From NCBI GenBank assembly GCA_963580455.1, contig OY756963.1, forward strand, positions 22,773,555 through 22,837,554: a stretch of 64,000 nucleotides of DNA, in the 5' to 3' direction. The stretch comes from Euonymus europaeus. Taxonomy: Eukaryota; Streptophyta; Magnoliopsida; Celastrales; Celastraceae. The notes below the pieces were generated by a model. That model was not told where the DNA came from, did no database searches, and was given only the letters and a program-made list of their open reading frames with translations. Positions 13,186 to 25,690 of this stretch are shown here, one piece after another; the first letter of the stretch is position 1, and the number at the start of each line of letters is the position of its first letter. A program made the translations under genes and the position numbers.

Positions 13186-13306
13186 AAACCCTAACTTAAC
13201 CGTACAGAAAAACGTAGTTGCTCGTTTATACAAATCGAAACACTTTGGTTAAGAAGCTGGGCTTGGGTTGAACTCGGGCTGCTTTATTGGGCCCAAATAA
13301 TGGGCC
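13186..13306 (-). promoter_or_regulatory. Telo-box and site II motifs of RPS23
   Basis: AAACCCTAA (telo-box) lies at 13186-13194. Two TGGGCC site II cores lie at 13288-13295 and 13301-13306, upstream of the minus-strand start. This pair is the usual signature of plant ribosomal-protein promoters. Confidence 0.7.
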
Positions 13307-13459
13307 ACAGCGCATTTACTATGGTGAGCCTAGTAAATTCTCTTAACTCTCTCTTTTTTATTTATAAGAAAATGCTCGCTTGCATCTTTTTTTCTTCTAA
13401 TAACCTAGTGAGACTGAGAGTAGGAGAAGAGAAACTTGGAACTCAGTTGGTAGTTATTC

Positions 13460-14546
13460 GGCTAAACCATATTTTATGCCCCTGAAGTATCACTGGATTC
13501 TTGTTTATGCCCTTGAAGTTTAAAAATTCTTGATTGTGTCCTCAAAGTTTATTTTGCAACCCATTTATGTCCTAAGTCAACATTCTGGTGTTGACTCTGC
13601 TGAACTTGCTGATGTGGATCGTTGACATATCAAAAAAATTATAAAATTAATTTTTTTCAAAATAAAATTTACACCTGTAATTTATTTATTAAAAAATCCT
13701 CTCCCTTCACTGTTTCTCTCTCTAAGTAAATCTATGTGCCCTTTCCGGTCACCACTACCACAAATTGTGGAGTTTTACATTTGTGGTAGTTTTACAACTC
13801 GATAACCATGGAATTGGAGCAACAAACCAGAAATAGTGATCGACTTTCTTCCTCAAGAAAAGCATGTGAACAAGGTTGCAAGTCTTCAAGGTAGGGTTTT
13901 CTACAAATAGTGAAAATTGACTTTCTTCCTCTAGAAAAATAGTGGAGATCTCCACTGTTAGTTGGCTCATCCCTACTAAAGTGGAAGAGTTTTTTCATTG
14001 ACTAGTGTTAGTTGACGCTGTAGTGTTAGATTGTTAGTTGACGGAAACTTCGAGGTCTACGGATGAGAAAGAGGAGCTTAAAGCTACAGTGGATGCTAGA
14101 GCGAGATCGAATTGATTAATGGCGATGCTAATGGTGGAGCTTAAAGACTGAAACTTTGAATTGATTAATGGGTGAAACTCGATGGAAATCATTGAATCTC
14201 GATCACCGCACAGTATATATGGATGTATGGAATTGATGAAGACAAGTTTCTCAGATCTAAAAAAAAATAATAAAGAGAAGGTGGGAGGAGTCGAGGGAAG
14301 AAGATGAAGAGTTTTTTTTTTTAAACATGAGATGATTTTTTTTGTTTTATTTAATTAAGTGTCATTTCCAAGTCAGCACTCCGATTACCACATAGGATAA
14401 AAACCATAGGTCAATGTCAGTCCGGTCAAAATTGGGCACAATCGAGACAAAATCGAAAGTTCAAGGACACAATCAAAAAATTTTAAACTTCAAGGGAATA
14501 AACAAGAATCCAGTGATACTTTAGGGGCATAAAATATGGTTTAGCC
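13460..14546. mobile_element. Non-autonomous Mutator-like element, 1,087 bp
   Basis: The ends GGCTAAACCATATTTTATGC and its inverted copy start a terminal inverted repeat of about 92 bp with a handful of differences, decaying inward. The flanks are GTAGTTATTC (13450-13459) and GTAGTCATTC (14547-14556), a 10-bp target-site duplication with one mismatch, as expected for MULEs (9-11 bp). The inside has no transposase and no recognisable captured gene. TIR divergence and the altered TSD mark it as older than the element at 29301. Confidence 0.85.
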
Positions 14547-14556
14547 GTAGTCATTC

Positions 14557-15891
14557 TCTCTAGTCTGAAAGAGTAAAATAACCTAGGTTTGGGTTGAATT
14601 GGGCTGAAGCTTTTGGAGCTACATAAAGCCCGCAAATTATTTGACTCGTGTTGATCAATTTTTGGAGCAAGCTAGAAAGTGGAAAGAAAGCCCAATGGTA
14701 AAAAAATACATTTGGTAACTCTTAATGTTCAATAAAAAAATAAATATTTTCTCGCATTTATAAAAAGACAAAAACCCCTTTTATCATAATTGAAAATTAA
14801 ATTAAATTTATATCTATAATAATTTATCTTAAATTATTGACGTTTTAAAGTTATATCAGGAAATATTAATTCAGTTATTCATGATATTTAAGATCAGAAA
14901 ATATTGATTTTTTTATAATTATATGAGAATTTTTGTTTTTTTTGAGATATGATTTATAAAATATTTATCTTTCTGTGTATGTGAGAGAAGTCATTTATTT
15001 TTTCATCAAAATTGAAGGATGCTATACATATTTTACCCTATTTAGTTGAGTGAAATTTGTGAATAGCTTTCCATTTATATCAATTATAGTTCCAATTTCT
15101 TGTAAAATCAAAATTTTCAACCAAGGCAACTAATTGATTAAGCGCCAAAACAATCCAATTAGGTATAACCGGAGTCTTAGCAGCGATCAACAATCCTAGT
15201 CTAGTGAACAACTAGGAAATCGATCCAATAATCAGCAATTCAACTCGCCTACGCAAATAAAGAGCTAGAGTTCTACCAAAATAATTGCTAATGGATAAAC
15301 CATTCCGAGTATTCTTTTCCATCGATCCATTGCGCTTGCTCGGTTAAAAGTAATTTCAGATACAATTATACATAACTATTCCAGGCAATGCCATTGGTAA
15401 ACTTGATTACCTTCAGAGTTCGGATTCTGTGGACATACATTTCCTCTTGACAGCTCTAACTGCATAATGTATGAGTGAGGATAAAAGGATCAAATAAATT
15501 TGAAGTGGTGAACATTCTAATCAATTGATAGTTAGCAGCCTACCTTAACCTAAGAAAAGTCTCTAATTCATGAAAGAAAGAAAAAAAGTTAGAACATTTA
15601 TGAAGTACAAAACATTTTTCAAAGTGGTCACTACAAAAGAAAAGAAAAGTTCAGTGACAAAGCTCCCATAATAATGGAATGTTCAAGAAAGCTAAAGAGT
15701 CTTACTTCTGCAATGCGGAAAAGTTACGTAGGTTGCAGTGAAACAAGCTCACAATGACCATCATCGGTTTAAGGTTGCCTGTGCCAAGATAAATTCTAAC
15801 ATGACAACAAACCTTTCGCTTTGTTTTCTAGATAGTATACGAGCATATTTGAGAAAAATACATACTCGTGTACCTTTATGAAAAACTGCCA
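14557..15891. other. Gene-free spacer
   Basis: AT-rich sequence without a recognised gene. The last few hundred bases should hold the 3' UTR of the Ser-rich gene on the minus strand. Bases 15100-15430 are less AT-rich but gave no protein match in either strand. Confidence 0.4.
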
Positions 15892-18800
15892 CTAGAATGT
15901 CACACCATCCTTAGCTGTTTTCTCTGACAGAAAACACAAGGAATCTGTCTTTTCTACCTCTGCCACTATCAATCCTGACAAAGCATCAAACGATCCATCC
16001 TGATTGCAGAAAGAATCCTTTGCTGCAAGAGGTATCCTAACATTGGCCATAATTTCAGATGTTCTTGGTGACTTTGACGACTCTTGCATCGAGTTATCCT
16101 TACTGCTTAGATTAACTTGATCAGGAGAAAGAAAATCAGTTATTAATTCTTCATGATTGTCCATACTGATATTCAAAGTTCCAAATTGCTTGCTCAAACC
16201 ATCAACTTGATCTTCAAGATAAGCGTTTTCTGAATCATTCTTCGGATGACTTTGGCAATATATTGCACCTTCATCTGCTTTATGTGGTGGGGGTAACTTC
16301 TCAGTGTCACAAATGGAACTTGGACCACCAGAAATATCAGCTCCTTCGTTGGTAGGGGTAATCTGCATATTATTGACATGGGTAACATCCTTGCTATCCA
16401 TCTGCAATGCATTGTTCAGAGCATCTAGGCTGCCATCCTTTTCCAAATGTACAACTTCTATAGAAATATCACATCCTTTAGATCCACCCACCTTAATTGT
16501 CAACTTTCTATCTTCACTTCCGGATGTTGGTGGTGACTTTGAGAACTCTTGAATAGTGTTGTCGATACTGCTTATATTAACTTGACCGGGAGACAGGGAA
16601 TGACTGGTTAACTCTTCATGATTGTCCATATTGACATTCAAAGCTCCAACTTGATTACTGAAACCAGCAACTTGATCTTCAGGACGAGCTTTTTCTGAAT
16701 CATTACCTTCATCCGCTTTATGAGGTGGGTTTACCGTCTGAGTATCACAAATGGAACTTAGACAACCAGGAACATTAGCTCCCCAGTTGGTAGGGGTAAT
16801 CTGGATATTACCGGCAGAGGTTTTACCCTTGCAAGCCTGTAATGCATTGCTTAGAACATCTGGGCAGTCATCCTTTTCCAAATAAGCGTCATCTGCAACT
16901 ATATCACATATTTTAGATCCACCTACCTCAGTTGTAAACTTGCGATCTTTATTAGTTCTGGGAGATATTTTCGTCTGAATTTTTCGAGCCAAGTGAGGAC
17001 TACCTCTGACATTTCTTTTAGCTGTAAGGACTTTGGAACATTCCTGAGGAGGTGAACGAGAACCATGCTTTGTGCTCAAGGGAGTTTGTTGAGCATCAGA
17101 TTTGGTTCTCACGACTTCTGATTTAGCTCTGGCTGGTTGAATCTTTCCAATCTTTGTCGGACTGGGGCTGACACTTGCTGCTCCTGTTTTAGGAGAGCCA
17201 GAATGAGAGCGAGTGCTTCCACTGGGAGTGCGTGCTGCTGATTTCATCTGCATAATATAAATAGTTCAAATAAGTATAAAATTAGCACATTTTAAATCTC
17301 AGGAAATAATAATAACAACAAAAAGGGGGAGAGGCAAATATGGAGGTGATTTTGTGGCATATAGATTTCTCCATATTTGGTGCGAGCATCTTTCAGGAAA
17401 CCTTTCTAGTCCATCCATTCTTTGGAGAAATATTTTGCCTCCTGTTGCAAGGAAAAACTGTTTCTATTTCATTCATGCAATGAAAAGGAAAACCACTACT
17501 GAGTACTGACCCCATCAAAGAAGCCCATTTTTGGCGACGGCATTCGAAGTCCTGTGGGTTTTGTTGAAGCTGATTGAACAAGTCCATCAGTTCCTCTTGA
17601 AGCTTTCTTAACGCAATCATCCATAGATCCAGAACTCTGAGAATCCAAGCCATCTGAGCCTTGGCCATTCAAGCGATTTTGAACACTCGAACCTTGAAGA
17701 GTATCACCACCAGCAGAGGCTCGTTTTCCACTCCTAGTGTCAAGGCTAGTTCTTGAAATGTTATACCTTTGATTAGCAGCAGATGATGCAGATGATTCTG
17801 AGGACCATTCGCTGATAGAGCTAGCAGGTGATATGCTAGAAGAGAGTTGAGTTACAGACATCAAATAAGATGAAGCACGTGAGGTTCCCAACTGATTTGT
17901 CTTTTTGGAAGCTATTCTTGATGGACTTTCAGTCGTCCGATCATGGGAAGAAGGATTACGAGTTCTGGAGTCATTTTTTGTTTTCACTGATTTAAAAGAA
18001 GATTTACCGCTGCTGTCTGATGAAGTACTTCCAGCGCTATCTACTGAGGAACGCAACCTTTTTAACACTGTCCTTGATGTTACTGACAAACTGGCACTAG
18101 ATTTCGGAGATTTCAGAGGAGGTCTAGGCTTAGGCACTGCATTTCTTAAACCACCAAAAGCAGGTTGCCCCAATGTTGGAGCCCCTCTCACGGCAGCTAA
18201 ATAAATTGAATGGACAGTCAACTACATGTGAAAAAAGACTAAAAGCAACAGAGTCGTCTTTAAGAAATATTAGTGCACAAACTGCATTTCAAATTACCAG
18301 TGGAAGCTTTTGCATTATCATTTTCCGTTTTGAGCTTGTTAGTGCTCAAGGAAGCTCTCTTGGTTGATGCCGTTGAGATAGGAGGAGTAACCCTGCCTGA
18401 CATCTTTGATGGCTTACATAACTCGCCGGACTGTAAAAATGATTGTTGAACATCAAAATTTCAAACTATCATGCTATACCACATCTGCCTATACAATAGC
18501 CATTAAACTGTAGGAACAAGATATAATTATTGCATAAATTCCAACAAAAATGTACAAAGTTAAATCAGCTTAATAAAAACAGATGATAGTGCCTGATATG
18601 CTGAGTGCAATAATCAATTCCTCATATATCCATGGTAGCTACTCATATACCACAGTATAACTATCAAAAAGCATTCAGCTAGTTAATTAAAGATACATGG
18701 GACCAAGAAACTGGAACCTGTTTTGTTGTTTTCCCTACTCCATGCATTCCCACATTTGGCTTCTTGACAGCAACTTTGAGCTTCTGAAGTTGCAGAAAAA

Positions 18801-21292
18801 TTGTTTAAGACAGGCAAAGCAAGAGATTTAGAAATATCACATAAAACTCAAATCAACTAGCAATCAGTTGAACACACCTTATCTTGAGAAGGAAGGCTCC
18901 CTTTCTTTGAAGCTGAAAGAAAATTTACTGTGAATTTGGGAGAAGATCAGTAAAAGTACACAACAAAGGTTGATTGATTTAATATCTCAAGAAAGATAGG
19001 ATTGTTAACTTTCAAAATATATAGAAATGTTCATAAGAAAGAGAGCAAGAGTATGCAATGTCAAGTATATTTTCAATCAATCCTCGTGTCATACAAAAGA
19101 TCAAAACATTAATTTGGAGTATTTTATTGGATCTATAATGGAAGAATGCAGGATTAGAAAAGACAAAAGGAGAGTATATCTATGGTGTTTACCTTATTTC
19201 CTCACAAGTAACTTTTATGTATTAAGGTCCATCTAAGGAAAAAAGAACAAAAAAATATTAACAGTATGGATCATCTTTGCAAAGTTTCTAAACAGAACCT
19301 GTAGTATTTTGTCAAATGCAGTGGAGAAAAATGCATGGGGAGAATATTCAGTAGAGATGGTGATGTCAGAGGAGCAGGTGATGTCACCAATTGCAGCAGT
19401 GAATGCAGTAGCTAGTAGCTTGATACAAAGATTGTTGTAAGTAGCTGTAGGAGGGAGGGGTGGCAGCAGCGAGAATAGAAGATTTCTTTGTCAAAGTTCA
19501 AGGTGGATTGCTGGAGTAGTACATTGGTGAACCAAAGTTGTCATGATTTATCAATTTTATAATTTCTCTTTGGCCACTGGCCAGGAATTCCTTCATATCC
19601 AACCAGAACACATGCAATTCCACTAGACTGCAACAACATTCTTCTCTCCTATATTCAAGAGGATAAATAAAAAGAGTACTTACCAGGAAGGTCTGGAGCT
19701 TTTGTTCCTCCTGATCCCACTTTACTGCTTACATTTGTTGTGTTCTTAACTCTGCTGGATTTCTGGATGGAAGCTCTGATGTCTTCAAATAAATCACCCT
19801 CAAGATTTTCTGATGTCAAACTATCACTTTCTATTGTAGATAACGATTCTGTGGACCGATGCATTTCCTCCTGGATTCCAGGTAATACTTGTTTTTCACC
19901 CTTTTCCGTGCCTCCAATCATGCTAGATAACTCATCAGAGTCCAGAAAACCTGATCCCCAGAAATTATGTTTGTAATTTTGGATATATTTGGAAGAAAAT
20001 AAAAAAAGGGCACACCAAGTCCAATATTCAAAATGTAAATAAAAGCGCACCTGCGCTTGTGAAGAAAGCACTGTCCCAGGCTAAACTTTTCCGCAAGTTG
20101 TACTTCCCACTTTTTCTTGCCCTTTCTGGTGATTGAGGTTGAGATACTCGTTCCCCTGAAGGCTCTTCATGGTATGCTACTGAGTTATCTACATTGTTGG
20201 CATCCACAACATCCAAAAACTCAACCGGACGATTTTCTAGCATTGCAATTGCCAAATCAGGAAAAGAAGAAGGAAAAAACACAGTAATCATGGTATCAAT
20301 AAATGAGATGGGAGAAAAAAAGTTCTGATAACGAACAAAAGATTTGTAAACGTAAATACAGAAAACAGCAGAGGCCATCCTTACATAACAAAAAGATACA
20401 CTGATACTCCATTACCATGCCAGTGTGCCTGATATTAAACAAGAGTAGGTGGAGAAAGTACCACCTCTAATACCAACACCATATGGACGGCATAAATCTT
20501 AAATTTCATGTTTCCAGAAAGGTAAGGTACAACAAGCTAAGGGCCAATATTGATCCTAATCAGCATACATCATTAAGTGATAGAAGTCTCTAACCCCTTT
20601 TTCTCTCCCATATGCCACTGATGGTATAGCATTTGTTCCTTGAACAATACTAGGGATACCAGAAACCATTTCAAGCTCCCCGATCAATATATAAATGAAC
20701 GACTGACTTCAACAAACTGCAGTGCCAATTATTAGCTAGTGGATGAGTTCCTGTCTCAAAAATTTACGGAAAAAATGGTTTTAATTTTACTCTCAGTCAG
20801 GGAGATAATTATAGTTTTAACTCAAATCTACAGCATGCCCAGTTAGAGACATTTTGCAGTGTCTATGCAGACACATGTTCGCGAGTTAAATCAGAATAAA
20901 AGGGCTCAAACTCGACACCAGTTTCTGTCTGAATCCGATCCAAACAATGCGAACAGAAGAAGAATAAAACTTTAAAGCCCCCGAATTGAAACCTGATAAA
21001 AATAATTCAACGCCTAGTTTCCACTAGTAACCAAGTGTACGATAGACAGCGCCATTCAGCTTCATATCAAATTAAACGTAAAAAAGAACCCTAGTGGCTT
21101 CTCACAAAGTAAACCTGAAACTCTTCGCTTGTATGTTTACGAAAATAAATCCAAAAAATAAGAACCTGAGGTTTGCTGATGCTGCGGATCACGAGCAAGA
21201 AAATTGTTGATGAGAAAATCGTCCTCGCACGAGATGTCGATGAGACTAAGCTGATTCCCTTCGAGATCGATATTTTTCTCATAATCCTCCAT
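15892..21292 (-). CDS. Ser-rich plant protein of unknown function, 951 aa
   Basis: Eight exons fit in phase: 21292-21166, 20236-20051, 19950-19684, 18912-18878, 18783-18718, 18430-18298, 18196-17511 and 17247-15892. The acidic N-terminus (residues 1-45) is followed by a conserved block, KYNLRKSLAWDSAFFTSAG plus FLDSDELSSM, at about 83-115. This block marks a family of uncharacterised plant proteins (Arabidopsis relatives At3g53320/At2g37070, recalled from memory). Residues about 200-600 are basic and very rich in Ser, Thr, Pro and Lys, with many SP/TP sites, as in disordered microtubule- or phospho-regulated proteins. That role is only a guess. The last exon holds a tandem duplication of about 147 residues. 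No enzyme domain is visible. Confidence 0.82.
16063..16944 (-). repeat. Tandem coding duplication in the last exon
   Basis: Two adjoining copies of roughly 440 bp encode residues about 602-747 and 747-896 of the Ser-rich protein. Matched landmarks in the same order: VGGSK, LEKDD/LEKDG, QITPTN, SSICDT, PPHKADEG, LEDQV/PEDQV, MDNHEEL, SLSP/FLSP, SKSP. Identity is roughly half, so the duplication is old. Copy 2 has an extra 10-residue insert after HKADEG. A weak third start (DGSFDAL) follows. Confidence 0.85.
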
Positions 21293-22585
21293 CGGAAGAA
21301 ATGAAATTCACAGATCCAACAGAAAGGAGGAGGAGAGAGTGTGCTGGTGGTTTCTGCAAAACACGACGAGGAGGAGTGGGAGGGGGAGATGTTTATTCAA
21401 ATTTTGGAGAAGCAGCGGCCTAAAATTGAAATTATATAAAATAAAATAATGACAAGAAAAATAAGGTACATGTTCACGTAGCACCGTTTGTGGGACCTGA
21501 TTGAATGAAGGTGACGATAGGAAGATATATTTTGGAAGAGTAACCCTAAATATTTCAATTTTTTGTAATATAATATTAATTTAAGTCCTTTATAAGTATA
21601 TGACACGATAAAATTAAAATATTAAAAAATAAATTTATTTCATTTGTAAAGACTCACCGCAATTTTTTTCCTTAACAAAATTTTAAAATATTTTATTTCT
21701 CAATATATATGTATTAAATTTTAAAAAAGAATTACTTATTTAGAATCAGCAAGTAAAGATTTTTACAACAAGATTTATCATCAATAGATTTTATTCAATC
21801 ATTTTTAATTACATTGTTTTTTTATACTGATATATGGGTTATGTAGATTTTAATGTTTATTTATGGGTATTGATATGAGCTTGTGTATCGAATTTTCATG
21901 ATATAATATAAACAATAAGTGTTAAACCATAATAGACTCATGTATCTGATTTTCATATTGTAACTTAAACAATAAGTGTTAAATCCTGAGGGGAACAAAT
22001 TCAATAAACCTTAACGGGCTCGCGTATGAAATTTCTATATTATAATCTAAAATTCTCGGATTCACTACTAAAATCCTAAATGTTTCAAATGTTAAACCTC
22101 AGTAAAACACATTTCTCTATATAATTTTTTCTCTCTCTATTTACCCTTCAGCTTTCCCCACTAAAACTAATATTGAGTTTCATCGCTATTACTAAAAAAT
22201 CAAACCACATATTCAACCACATTAATAAAACACATATCTCAATACAATCACATAAACTATATATTATCTCTTTCAATTACATATTTATCATTATCATTGT
22301 ATTTGCCCAAGTAGCTAACGCGCTTGTTGAAGCCATTGGAGGTTCCAAGATTCGAACACTTTCCAACGCATTTCCTTCTATACATTTTCTGGCCCGGCTC
22401 AAGAAATTGGCGGGCCGCCTGTGGGCAGTACTGGGCCGGCCCACTTTACACGTCCATCTAAATGGAACCGTTCGCGTACATGTGTACAAGCGCGGTTCTT
22501 CCGATTTTTAGCGGTTCTATTTTGTGCTTCTTCTTCCTTCAAACCAAATTGAAGTCGGTTTCTCTTCTCTGGTGAGGTATTATCT
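21293..22585. promoter_or_regulatory. Divergent promoter region, Ser-rich gene and MOG1
   Basis: Region of 1.3 kb between divergent starts. The middle (21540-22340) is very AT-rich. Near the MOG1 side, GGGCC/GGCCC clusters at 22390-22445, including TGGGCC at 22430, could serve MOG1. No ORF with family support. Confidence 0.4.
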
Positions 22586-24573
22586 ATGACTACCGTTCGC
22601 TCTGATTTTGCTACTCCCGCCGCAAGAATGACACCAGATTTGTGCGAGCAACGCCCTCTGTTTGGTGGCGCGATTACAAGTACGTTCCCGATAAGGTTTC
22701 AGGTGAGTCCTTTAGTTACAATCGATGCGGTTTGGGTTGTGATCAGGTGGTGCCAGTATATTGACTGGAGTGTTTAATTTTTTAGGATGTGAGCAACATT
22801 CGTCAAGTTCCCGATCATCAGGTCTGTTTATGAATTTGTGATGTGCCTTTTAACAATTTCAGATTTGTTTTACTTACAAAAAGATTGATTCAGATTTTTG
22901 TGTGTGTTTATTAGTAGTTTTTTAAAAAAATTGTTGTTGTTTGGGGTGTAAAAGGAGGTGTTTGTGGACCCTACTCGAGATGAAAGCTTGATAATCGAGC
23001 TACTGGATTTCAAACATGAAGTTGGAAATGTTGGAAGTGCAGCCTGGTTTCTCCAGGACCTTGCAAATGAACAGGATGCTGAAGGTTGCACGGTAAACTC
23101 CATGATTAGGGTTTTATATTGTTTGATTAACCCGAAAACAATGAAAGCCATGATGTGGTTATTTTTTTGTTAATGTAGAACCTAAACATTCATTTTATTG
23201 TGTGCCCCAGATGATAGAGCAGTCAGGAGTGGTTGAGGTCCCTGGATTGTGTTACAGGAGTATGTCCGCTGTTGTTAACACCGCCGTTGGCCAAATGGTA
23301 TGCGTTCTATCGATCGTGCATGCCAAGCGTGCCTAATTACTCACGCACTTGTTTCCCCCTTTGATTTTCTGAAGAGTCTTGTGACTGATTTATGTTACTA
23401 CTTGTGAATAGGCGATTTCTAAGGGACAACAGGGAAGGAATGCCCAAAATATTGTCAGGGTAGGGTTTTTTTCCACCTCGCTTTTTCTACCTACTCTCAG
23501 TTGCTTTTGATTTTTAAGTAGAATTTGTGATGATTTTCTGCAGGTGTATCTTGCAAATCTGCGACTAAAGGAAGTTGCGACTGATGTGCTAATAACTGCT
23601 TATGAACCGATCTTAATAAAGTACGTATCAAAATGCATTGTAGAAAATTTGGATTGCCTTTTGCTCTACAAGGCCAGTTATAAGTATTACATGGATATAT
23701 GGAACATAAACTTGTTTTTGTATGGGGTTCTTTTATGCTATGGGATCTAGGAACTGTAGGATGATACATGATTGATTGTTTCTTAAAGTTAGCAAATTAG
23801 CTATATAGAAGAATAGGATGGACTCAAATGAACTCTAGGACAATATACGATTGATTGTTTCTTAAAGCTAGCAAATTAGCAATATAGAAGAATAGGATGA
23901 ACTCAAATGGTGGCTTTTGTGGCTCTGCTCTGGAAATCTAAAATTTCAAGGGTATTGAAAGCTTTTGGCGTAGCCTTTCCTGTGGTTGGATAGTAATTTT
24001 CCCCTTTCCTTCAGCCTAGGATTAATTTTGGCATTCCTTATTTTCACATGCTCCTGCTTCTTTTTAAGTAACTAAAAATAAGTAAAAGCATTCAGAGAGA
24101 ACCAATGCCAATCTCCACATAATTTGCTTATCAACTGGCAATATATTGTCAATACTTTTGCTCACTTATCTTTGTGCCTGCTTCACTAAACTGGCAAGCG
24201 AGAAAGAAAAGAACAGTGGTGAAATATGAAGTCATAACCACAAAGTGGTTGGTTACACCTTCCTATATAGTGTCACTTGTCAGTCAGGAATGGTTTTCTT
24301 TTTTTGGGAACATTTACGAAGTGATTGGGCAAAAAATGAATAATGTTGGCATTTGTGTGGTTTAGTAATCCTAAATTTTGCTGGTTATGCTTGACATTTT
24401 TGCTTTTATGCTGTTGTTGTTGCAGCCCTTTAAGTGAAAGTGCTAGTACAGTTGGTGCTGGTTTAGCTGTTTCTGCAGAACAGTCTGGATTCTTACCAAT
24501 GGATGAGGTATTCAAACTTGTTGTTTCTACCTTCAAAGTCAACAACTGGGGTCTTTTTCATCGTGCTACTTGA
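22586..24573 (+). CDS. MOG1: Ran guanine-nucleotide release factor MOG1
   Basis: Seven exons, 22586-22702, 22786-22821, 22955-23092, 23211-23297, 23412-23459, 23544-23620 and 24426-24573, give 216 residues. MOG1 binds Ran, promotes nucleotide release and supports nuclear transport. Family blocks in order: RPLFGGAITSTFPIRF, DVSNIRQVPDHQEVFVDP, SAAWFLQDLANEQDA, VGQMAISKGQQGRNAQN, VYLANLRLKEV, TDVLITAYEPILINPLS, then MDEVFKLVVSTFKVNNWGLF at the end. All residues of the fold seem present. The start at 22586 leaves a 22-residue leader before the conserved RPLFGG. An in-frame ATG at 22628 could be used instead. Intron 6 (about 0.8 kb) holds a 79-bp tandem repeat. Confidence 0.93.
23763..23920. repeat. 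79-bp tandem repeat in MOG1 intron 6
   Basis: Two units share GATTGATTGTTTCTTAAAG (23770 and 23849) and AGAAGAATAGGATG-ACTCAAATG with a few differences. Non-coding. Confidence 0.85.
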
Positions 24574-25199
24574 GAAATAAGCTTCCTTGCATCAATAGAC
24601 TAGATGCTCCAACTGTCCTGAATTATTTTGAGCGAGTGTGAGGACCTTTGCTGGGGTTCATGTTTAGGCAAATTTCACTGGATATTTTGGTTTGCTCTGT
24701 TTTTTTCCTCTGGGTGACAATTTGTCCAAATTCCGGTACTTTTTTATGCTGTAGACGCAATTCACTGGTATAAGTTGTGAGTTTGATCCTTTTTTTTTTC
24801 CTTTCTTTCTGGTGTTGTCAGAAAATTGCAGCTTATAGTGATTCATATTTTAGTTTTCCATTACTTACTTGGCAGTCAGCCACAATTCTGCAGAGCCTCC
24901 TTCGGGGTAAGAAATTTGACACTTGGATAAGAAAAGGACACTGCCCATGTCTTTCCAGAAATCACATAAATGATGCTTGTATTGCGAGCTGTGCCAATTG
25001 TTCATTGTTTATTTTGGAGACTGAATTTTATATCAGCAATAGTCGGAACATTTCATTCCCGTATAACGTATTTTTCTTCGATTAGTTACCTAACTCTAAG
25101 ACAAAGTTACACATGTCTGTCTTCTTGATGGGGCAAGCATGAATATGCAAGTACTACGTCAAATCTTTGACTAGAGATATTTGGATCAAGACTTTTTTT
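24574..25199. other. MOG1 3' flank
   Basis: Contains the MOG1 3' UTR and T-rich spacer. No gene recognised. Confidence 0.4.
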
Positions 25200-25690
25200 T
25201 ACCCTTTTCAGAAACTCTGCCATTACAGCTAGATTGGGTCATGAAGGGCACCCAAGTACGTGGGTGAGAGCAAGTGCGTGCATATTTTGCGACACAATCA
25301 GCTACTCTGTTAGCACATCTATGCAAAAATCTAACTTAAAGGTTAATAAACATTTGCACACAATCAGCTACTCTGCTAGCACATCTAGGCAAAGATCTCA
25401 CTTGAAGGTTAATAAACATTTTCACGGACCATCGAATCTCCTACAAAACAGACACATCCTGATTGAATTTCATATCCTGAGACCACACCTCTTCCACAGC
25501 TCGTTTCGAATCAGATGCAATGGTGTTGCATGCCAAATCGAGAACGAGTTTGATCCCTTCATGAATTGCATGACTCCGCACTCGCAATATATTGTAGGCA
25601 GCCAACTGGTATGGCCGAACCAAGCTGCAACTAATCGCCCACCACCATCCCTCACAACGCACCCCATAGCAAACATGGCAGATTCATTGC
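25200..25690 (-). pseudogene. Retroelement RNase H (RVT_3) remnant C
   Basis: Read on the minus strand from about 25680: GCVVRDGGGRLVAAWFG (the G-x-V-x-RD start of an RNase H domain), then in another frame RSHAIHEGIKLVLDLAC and SDSKRAVEEVWSQ, then CANRVADCVAKYART near 25290. Frameshifts and stops show it is dead. The 183-codon plus-strand ORF over the same bases (25234-25785) is a shadow of this remnant. Confidence 0.75.
25293..25424. repeat. 66-bp tandem duplication inside RNase H remnant C
   Basis: Units begin CACAATCAGCTACTCTG at 25293 and 25359 and end in GGTTAATAAACATTT. The duplication repeats the ANRVADC segment on the minus strand. It arose after or during decay of the retroelement. 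Confidence 0.85.

Noticed and set aside
22345..22370. tRNA-like T-loop string near GATTCGAAC
   Set aside because: No matching acceptor stem or anticodon arm around it.
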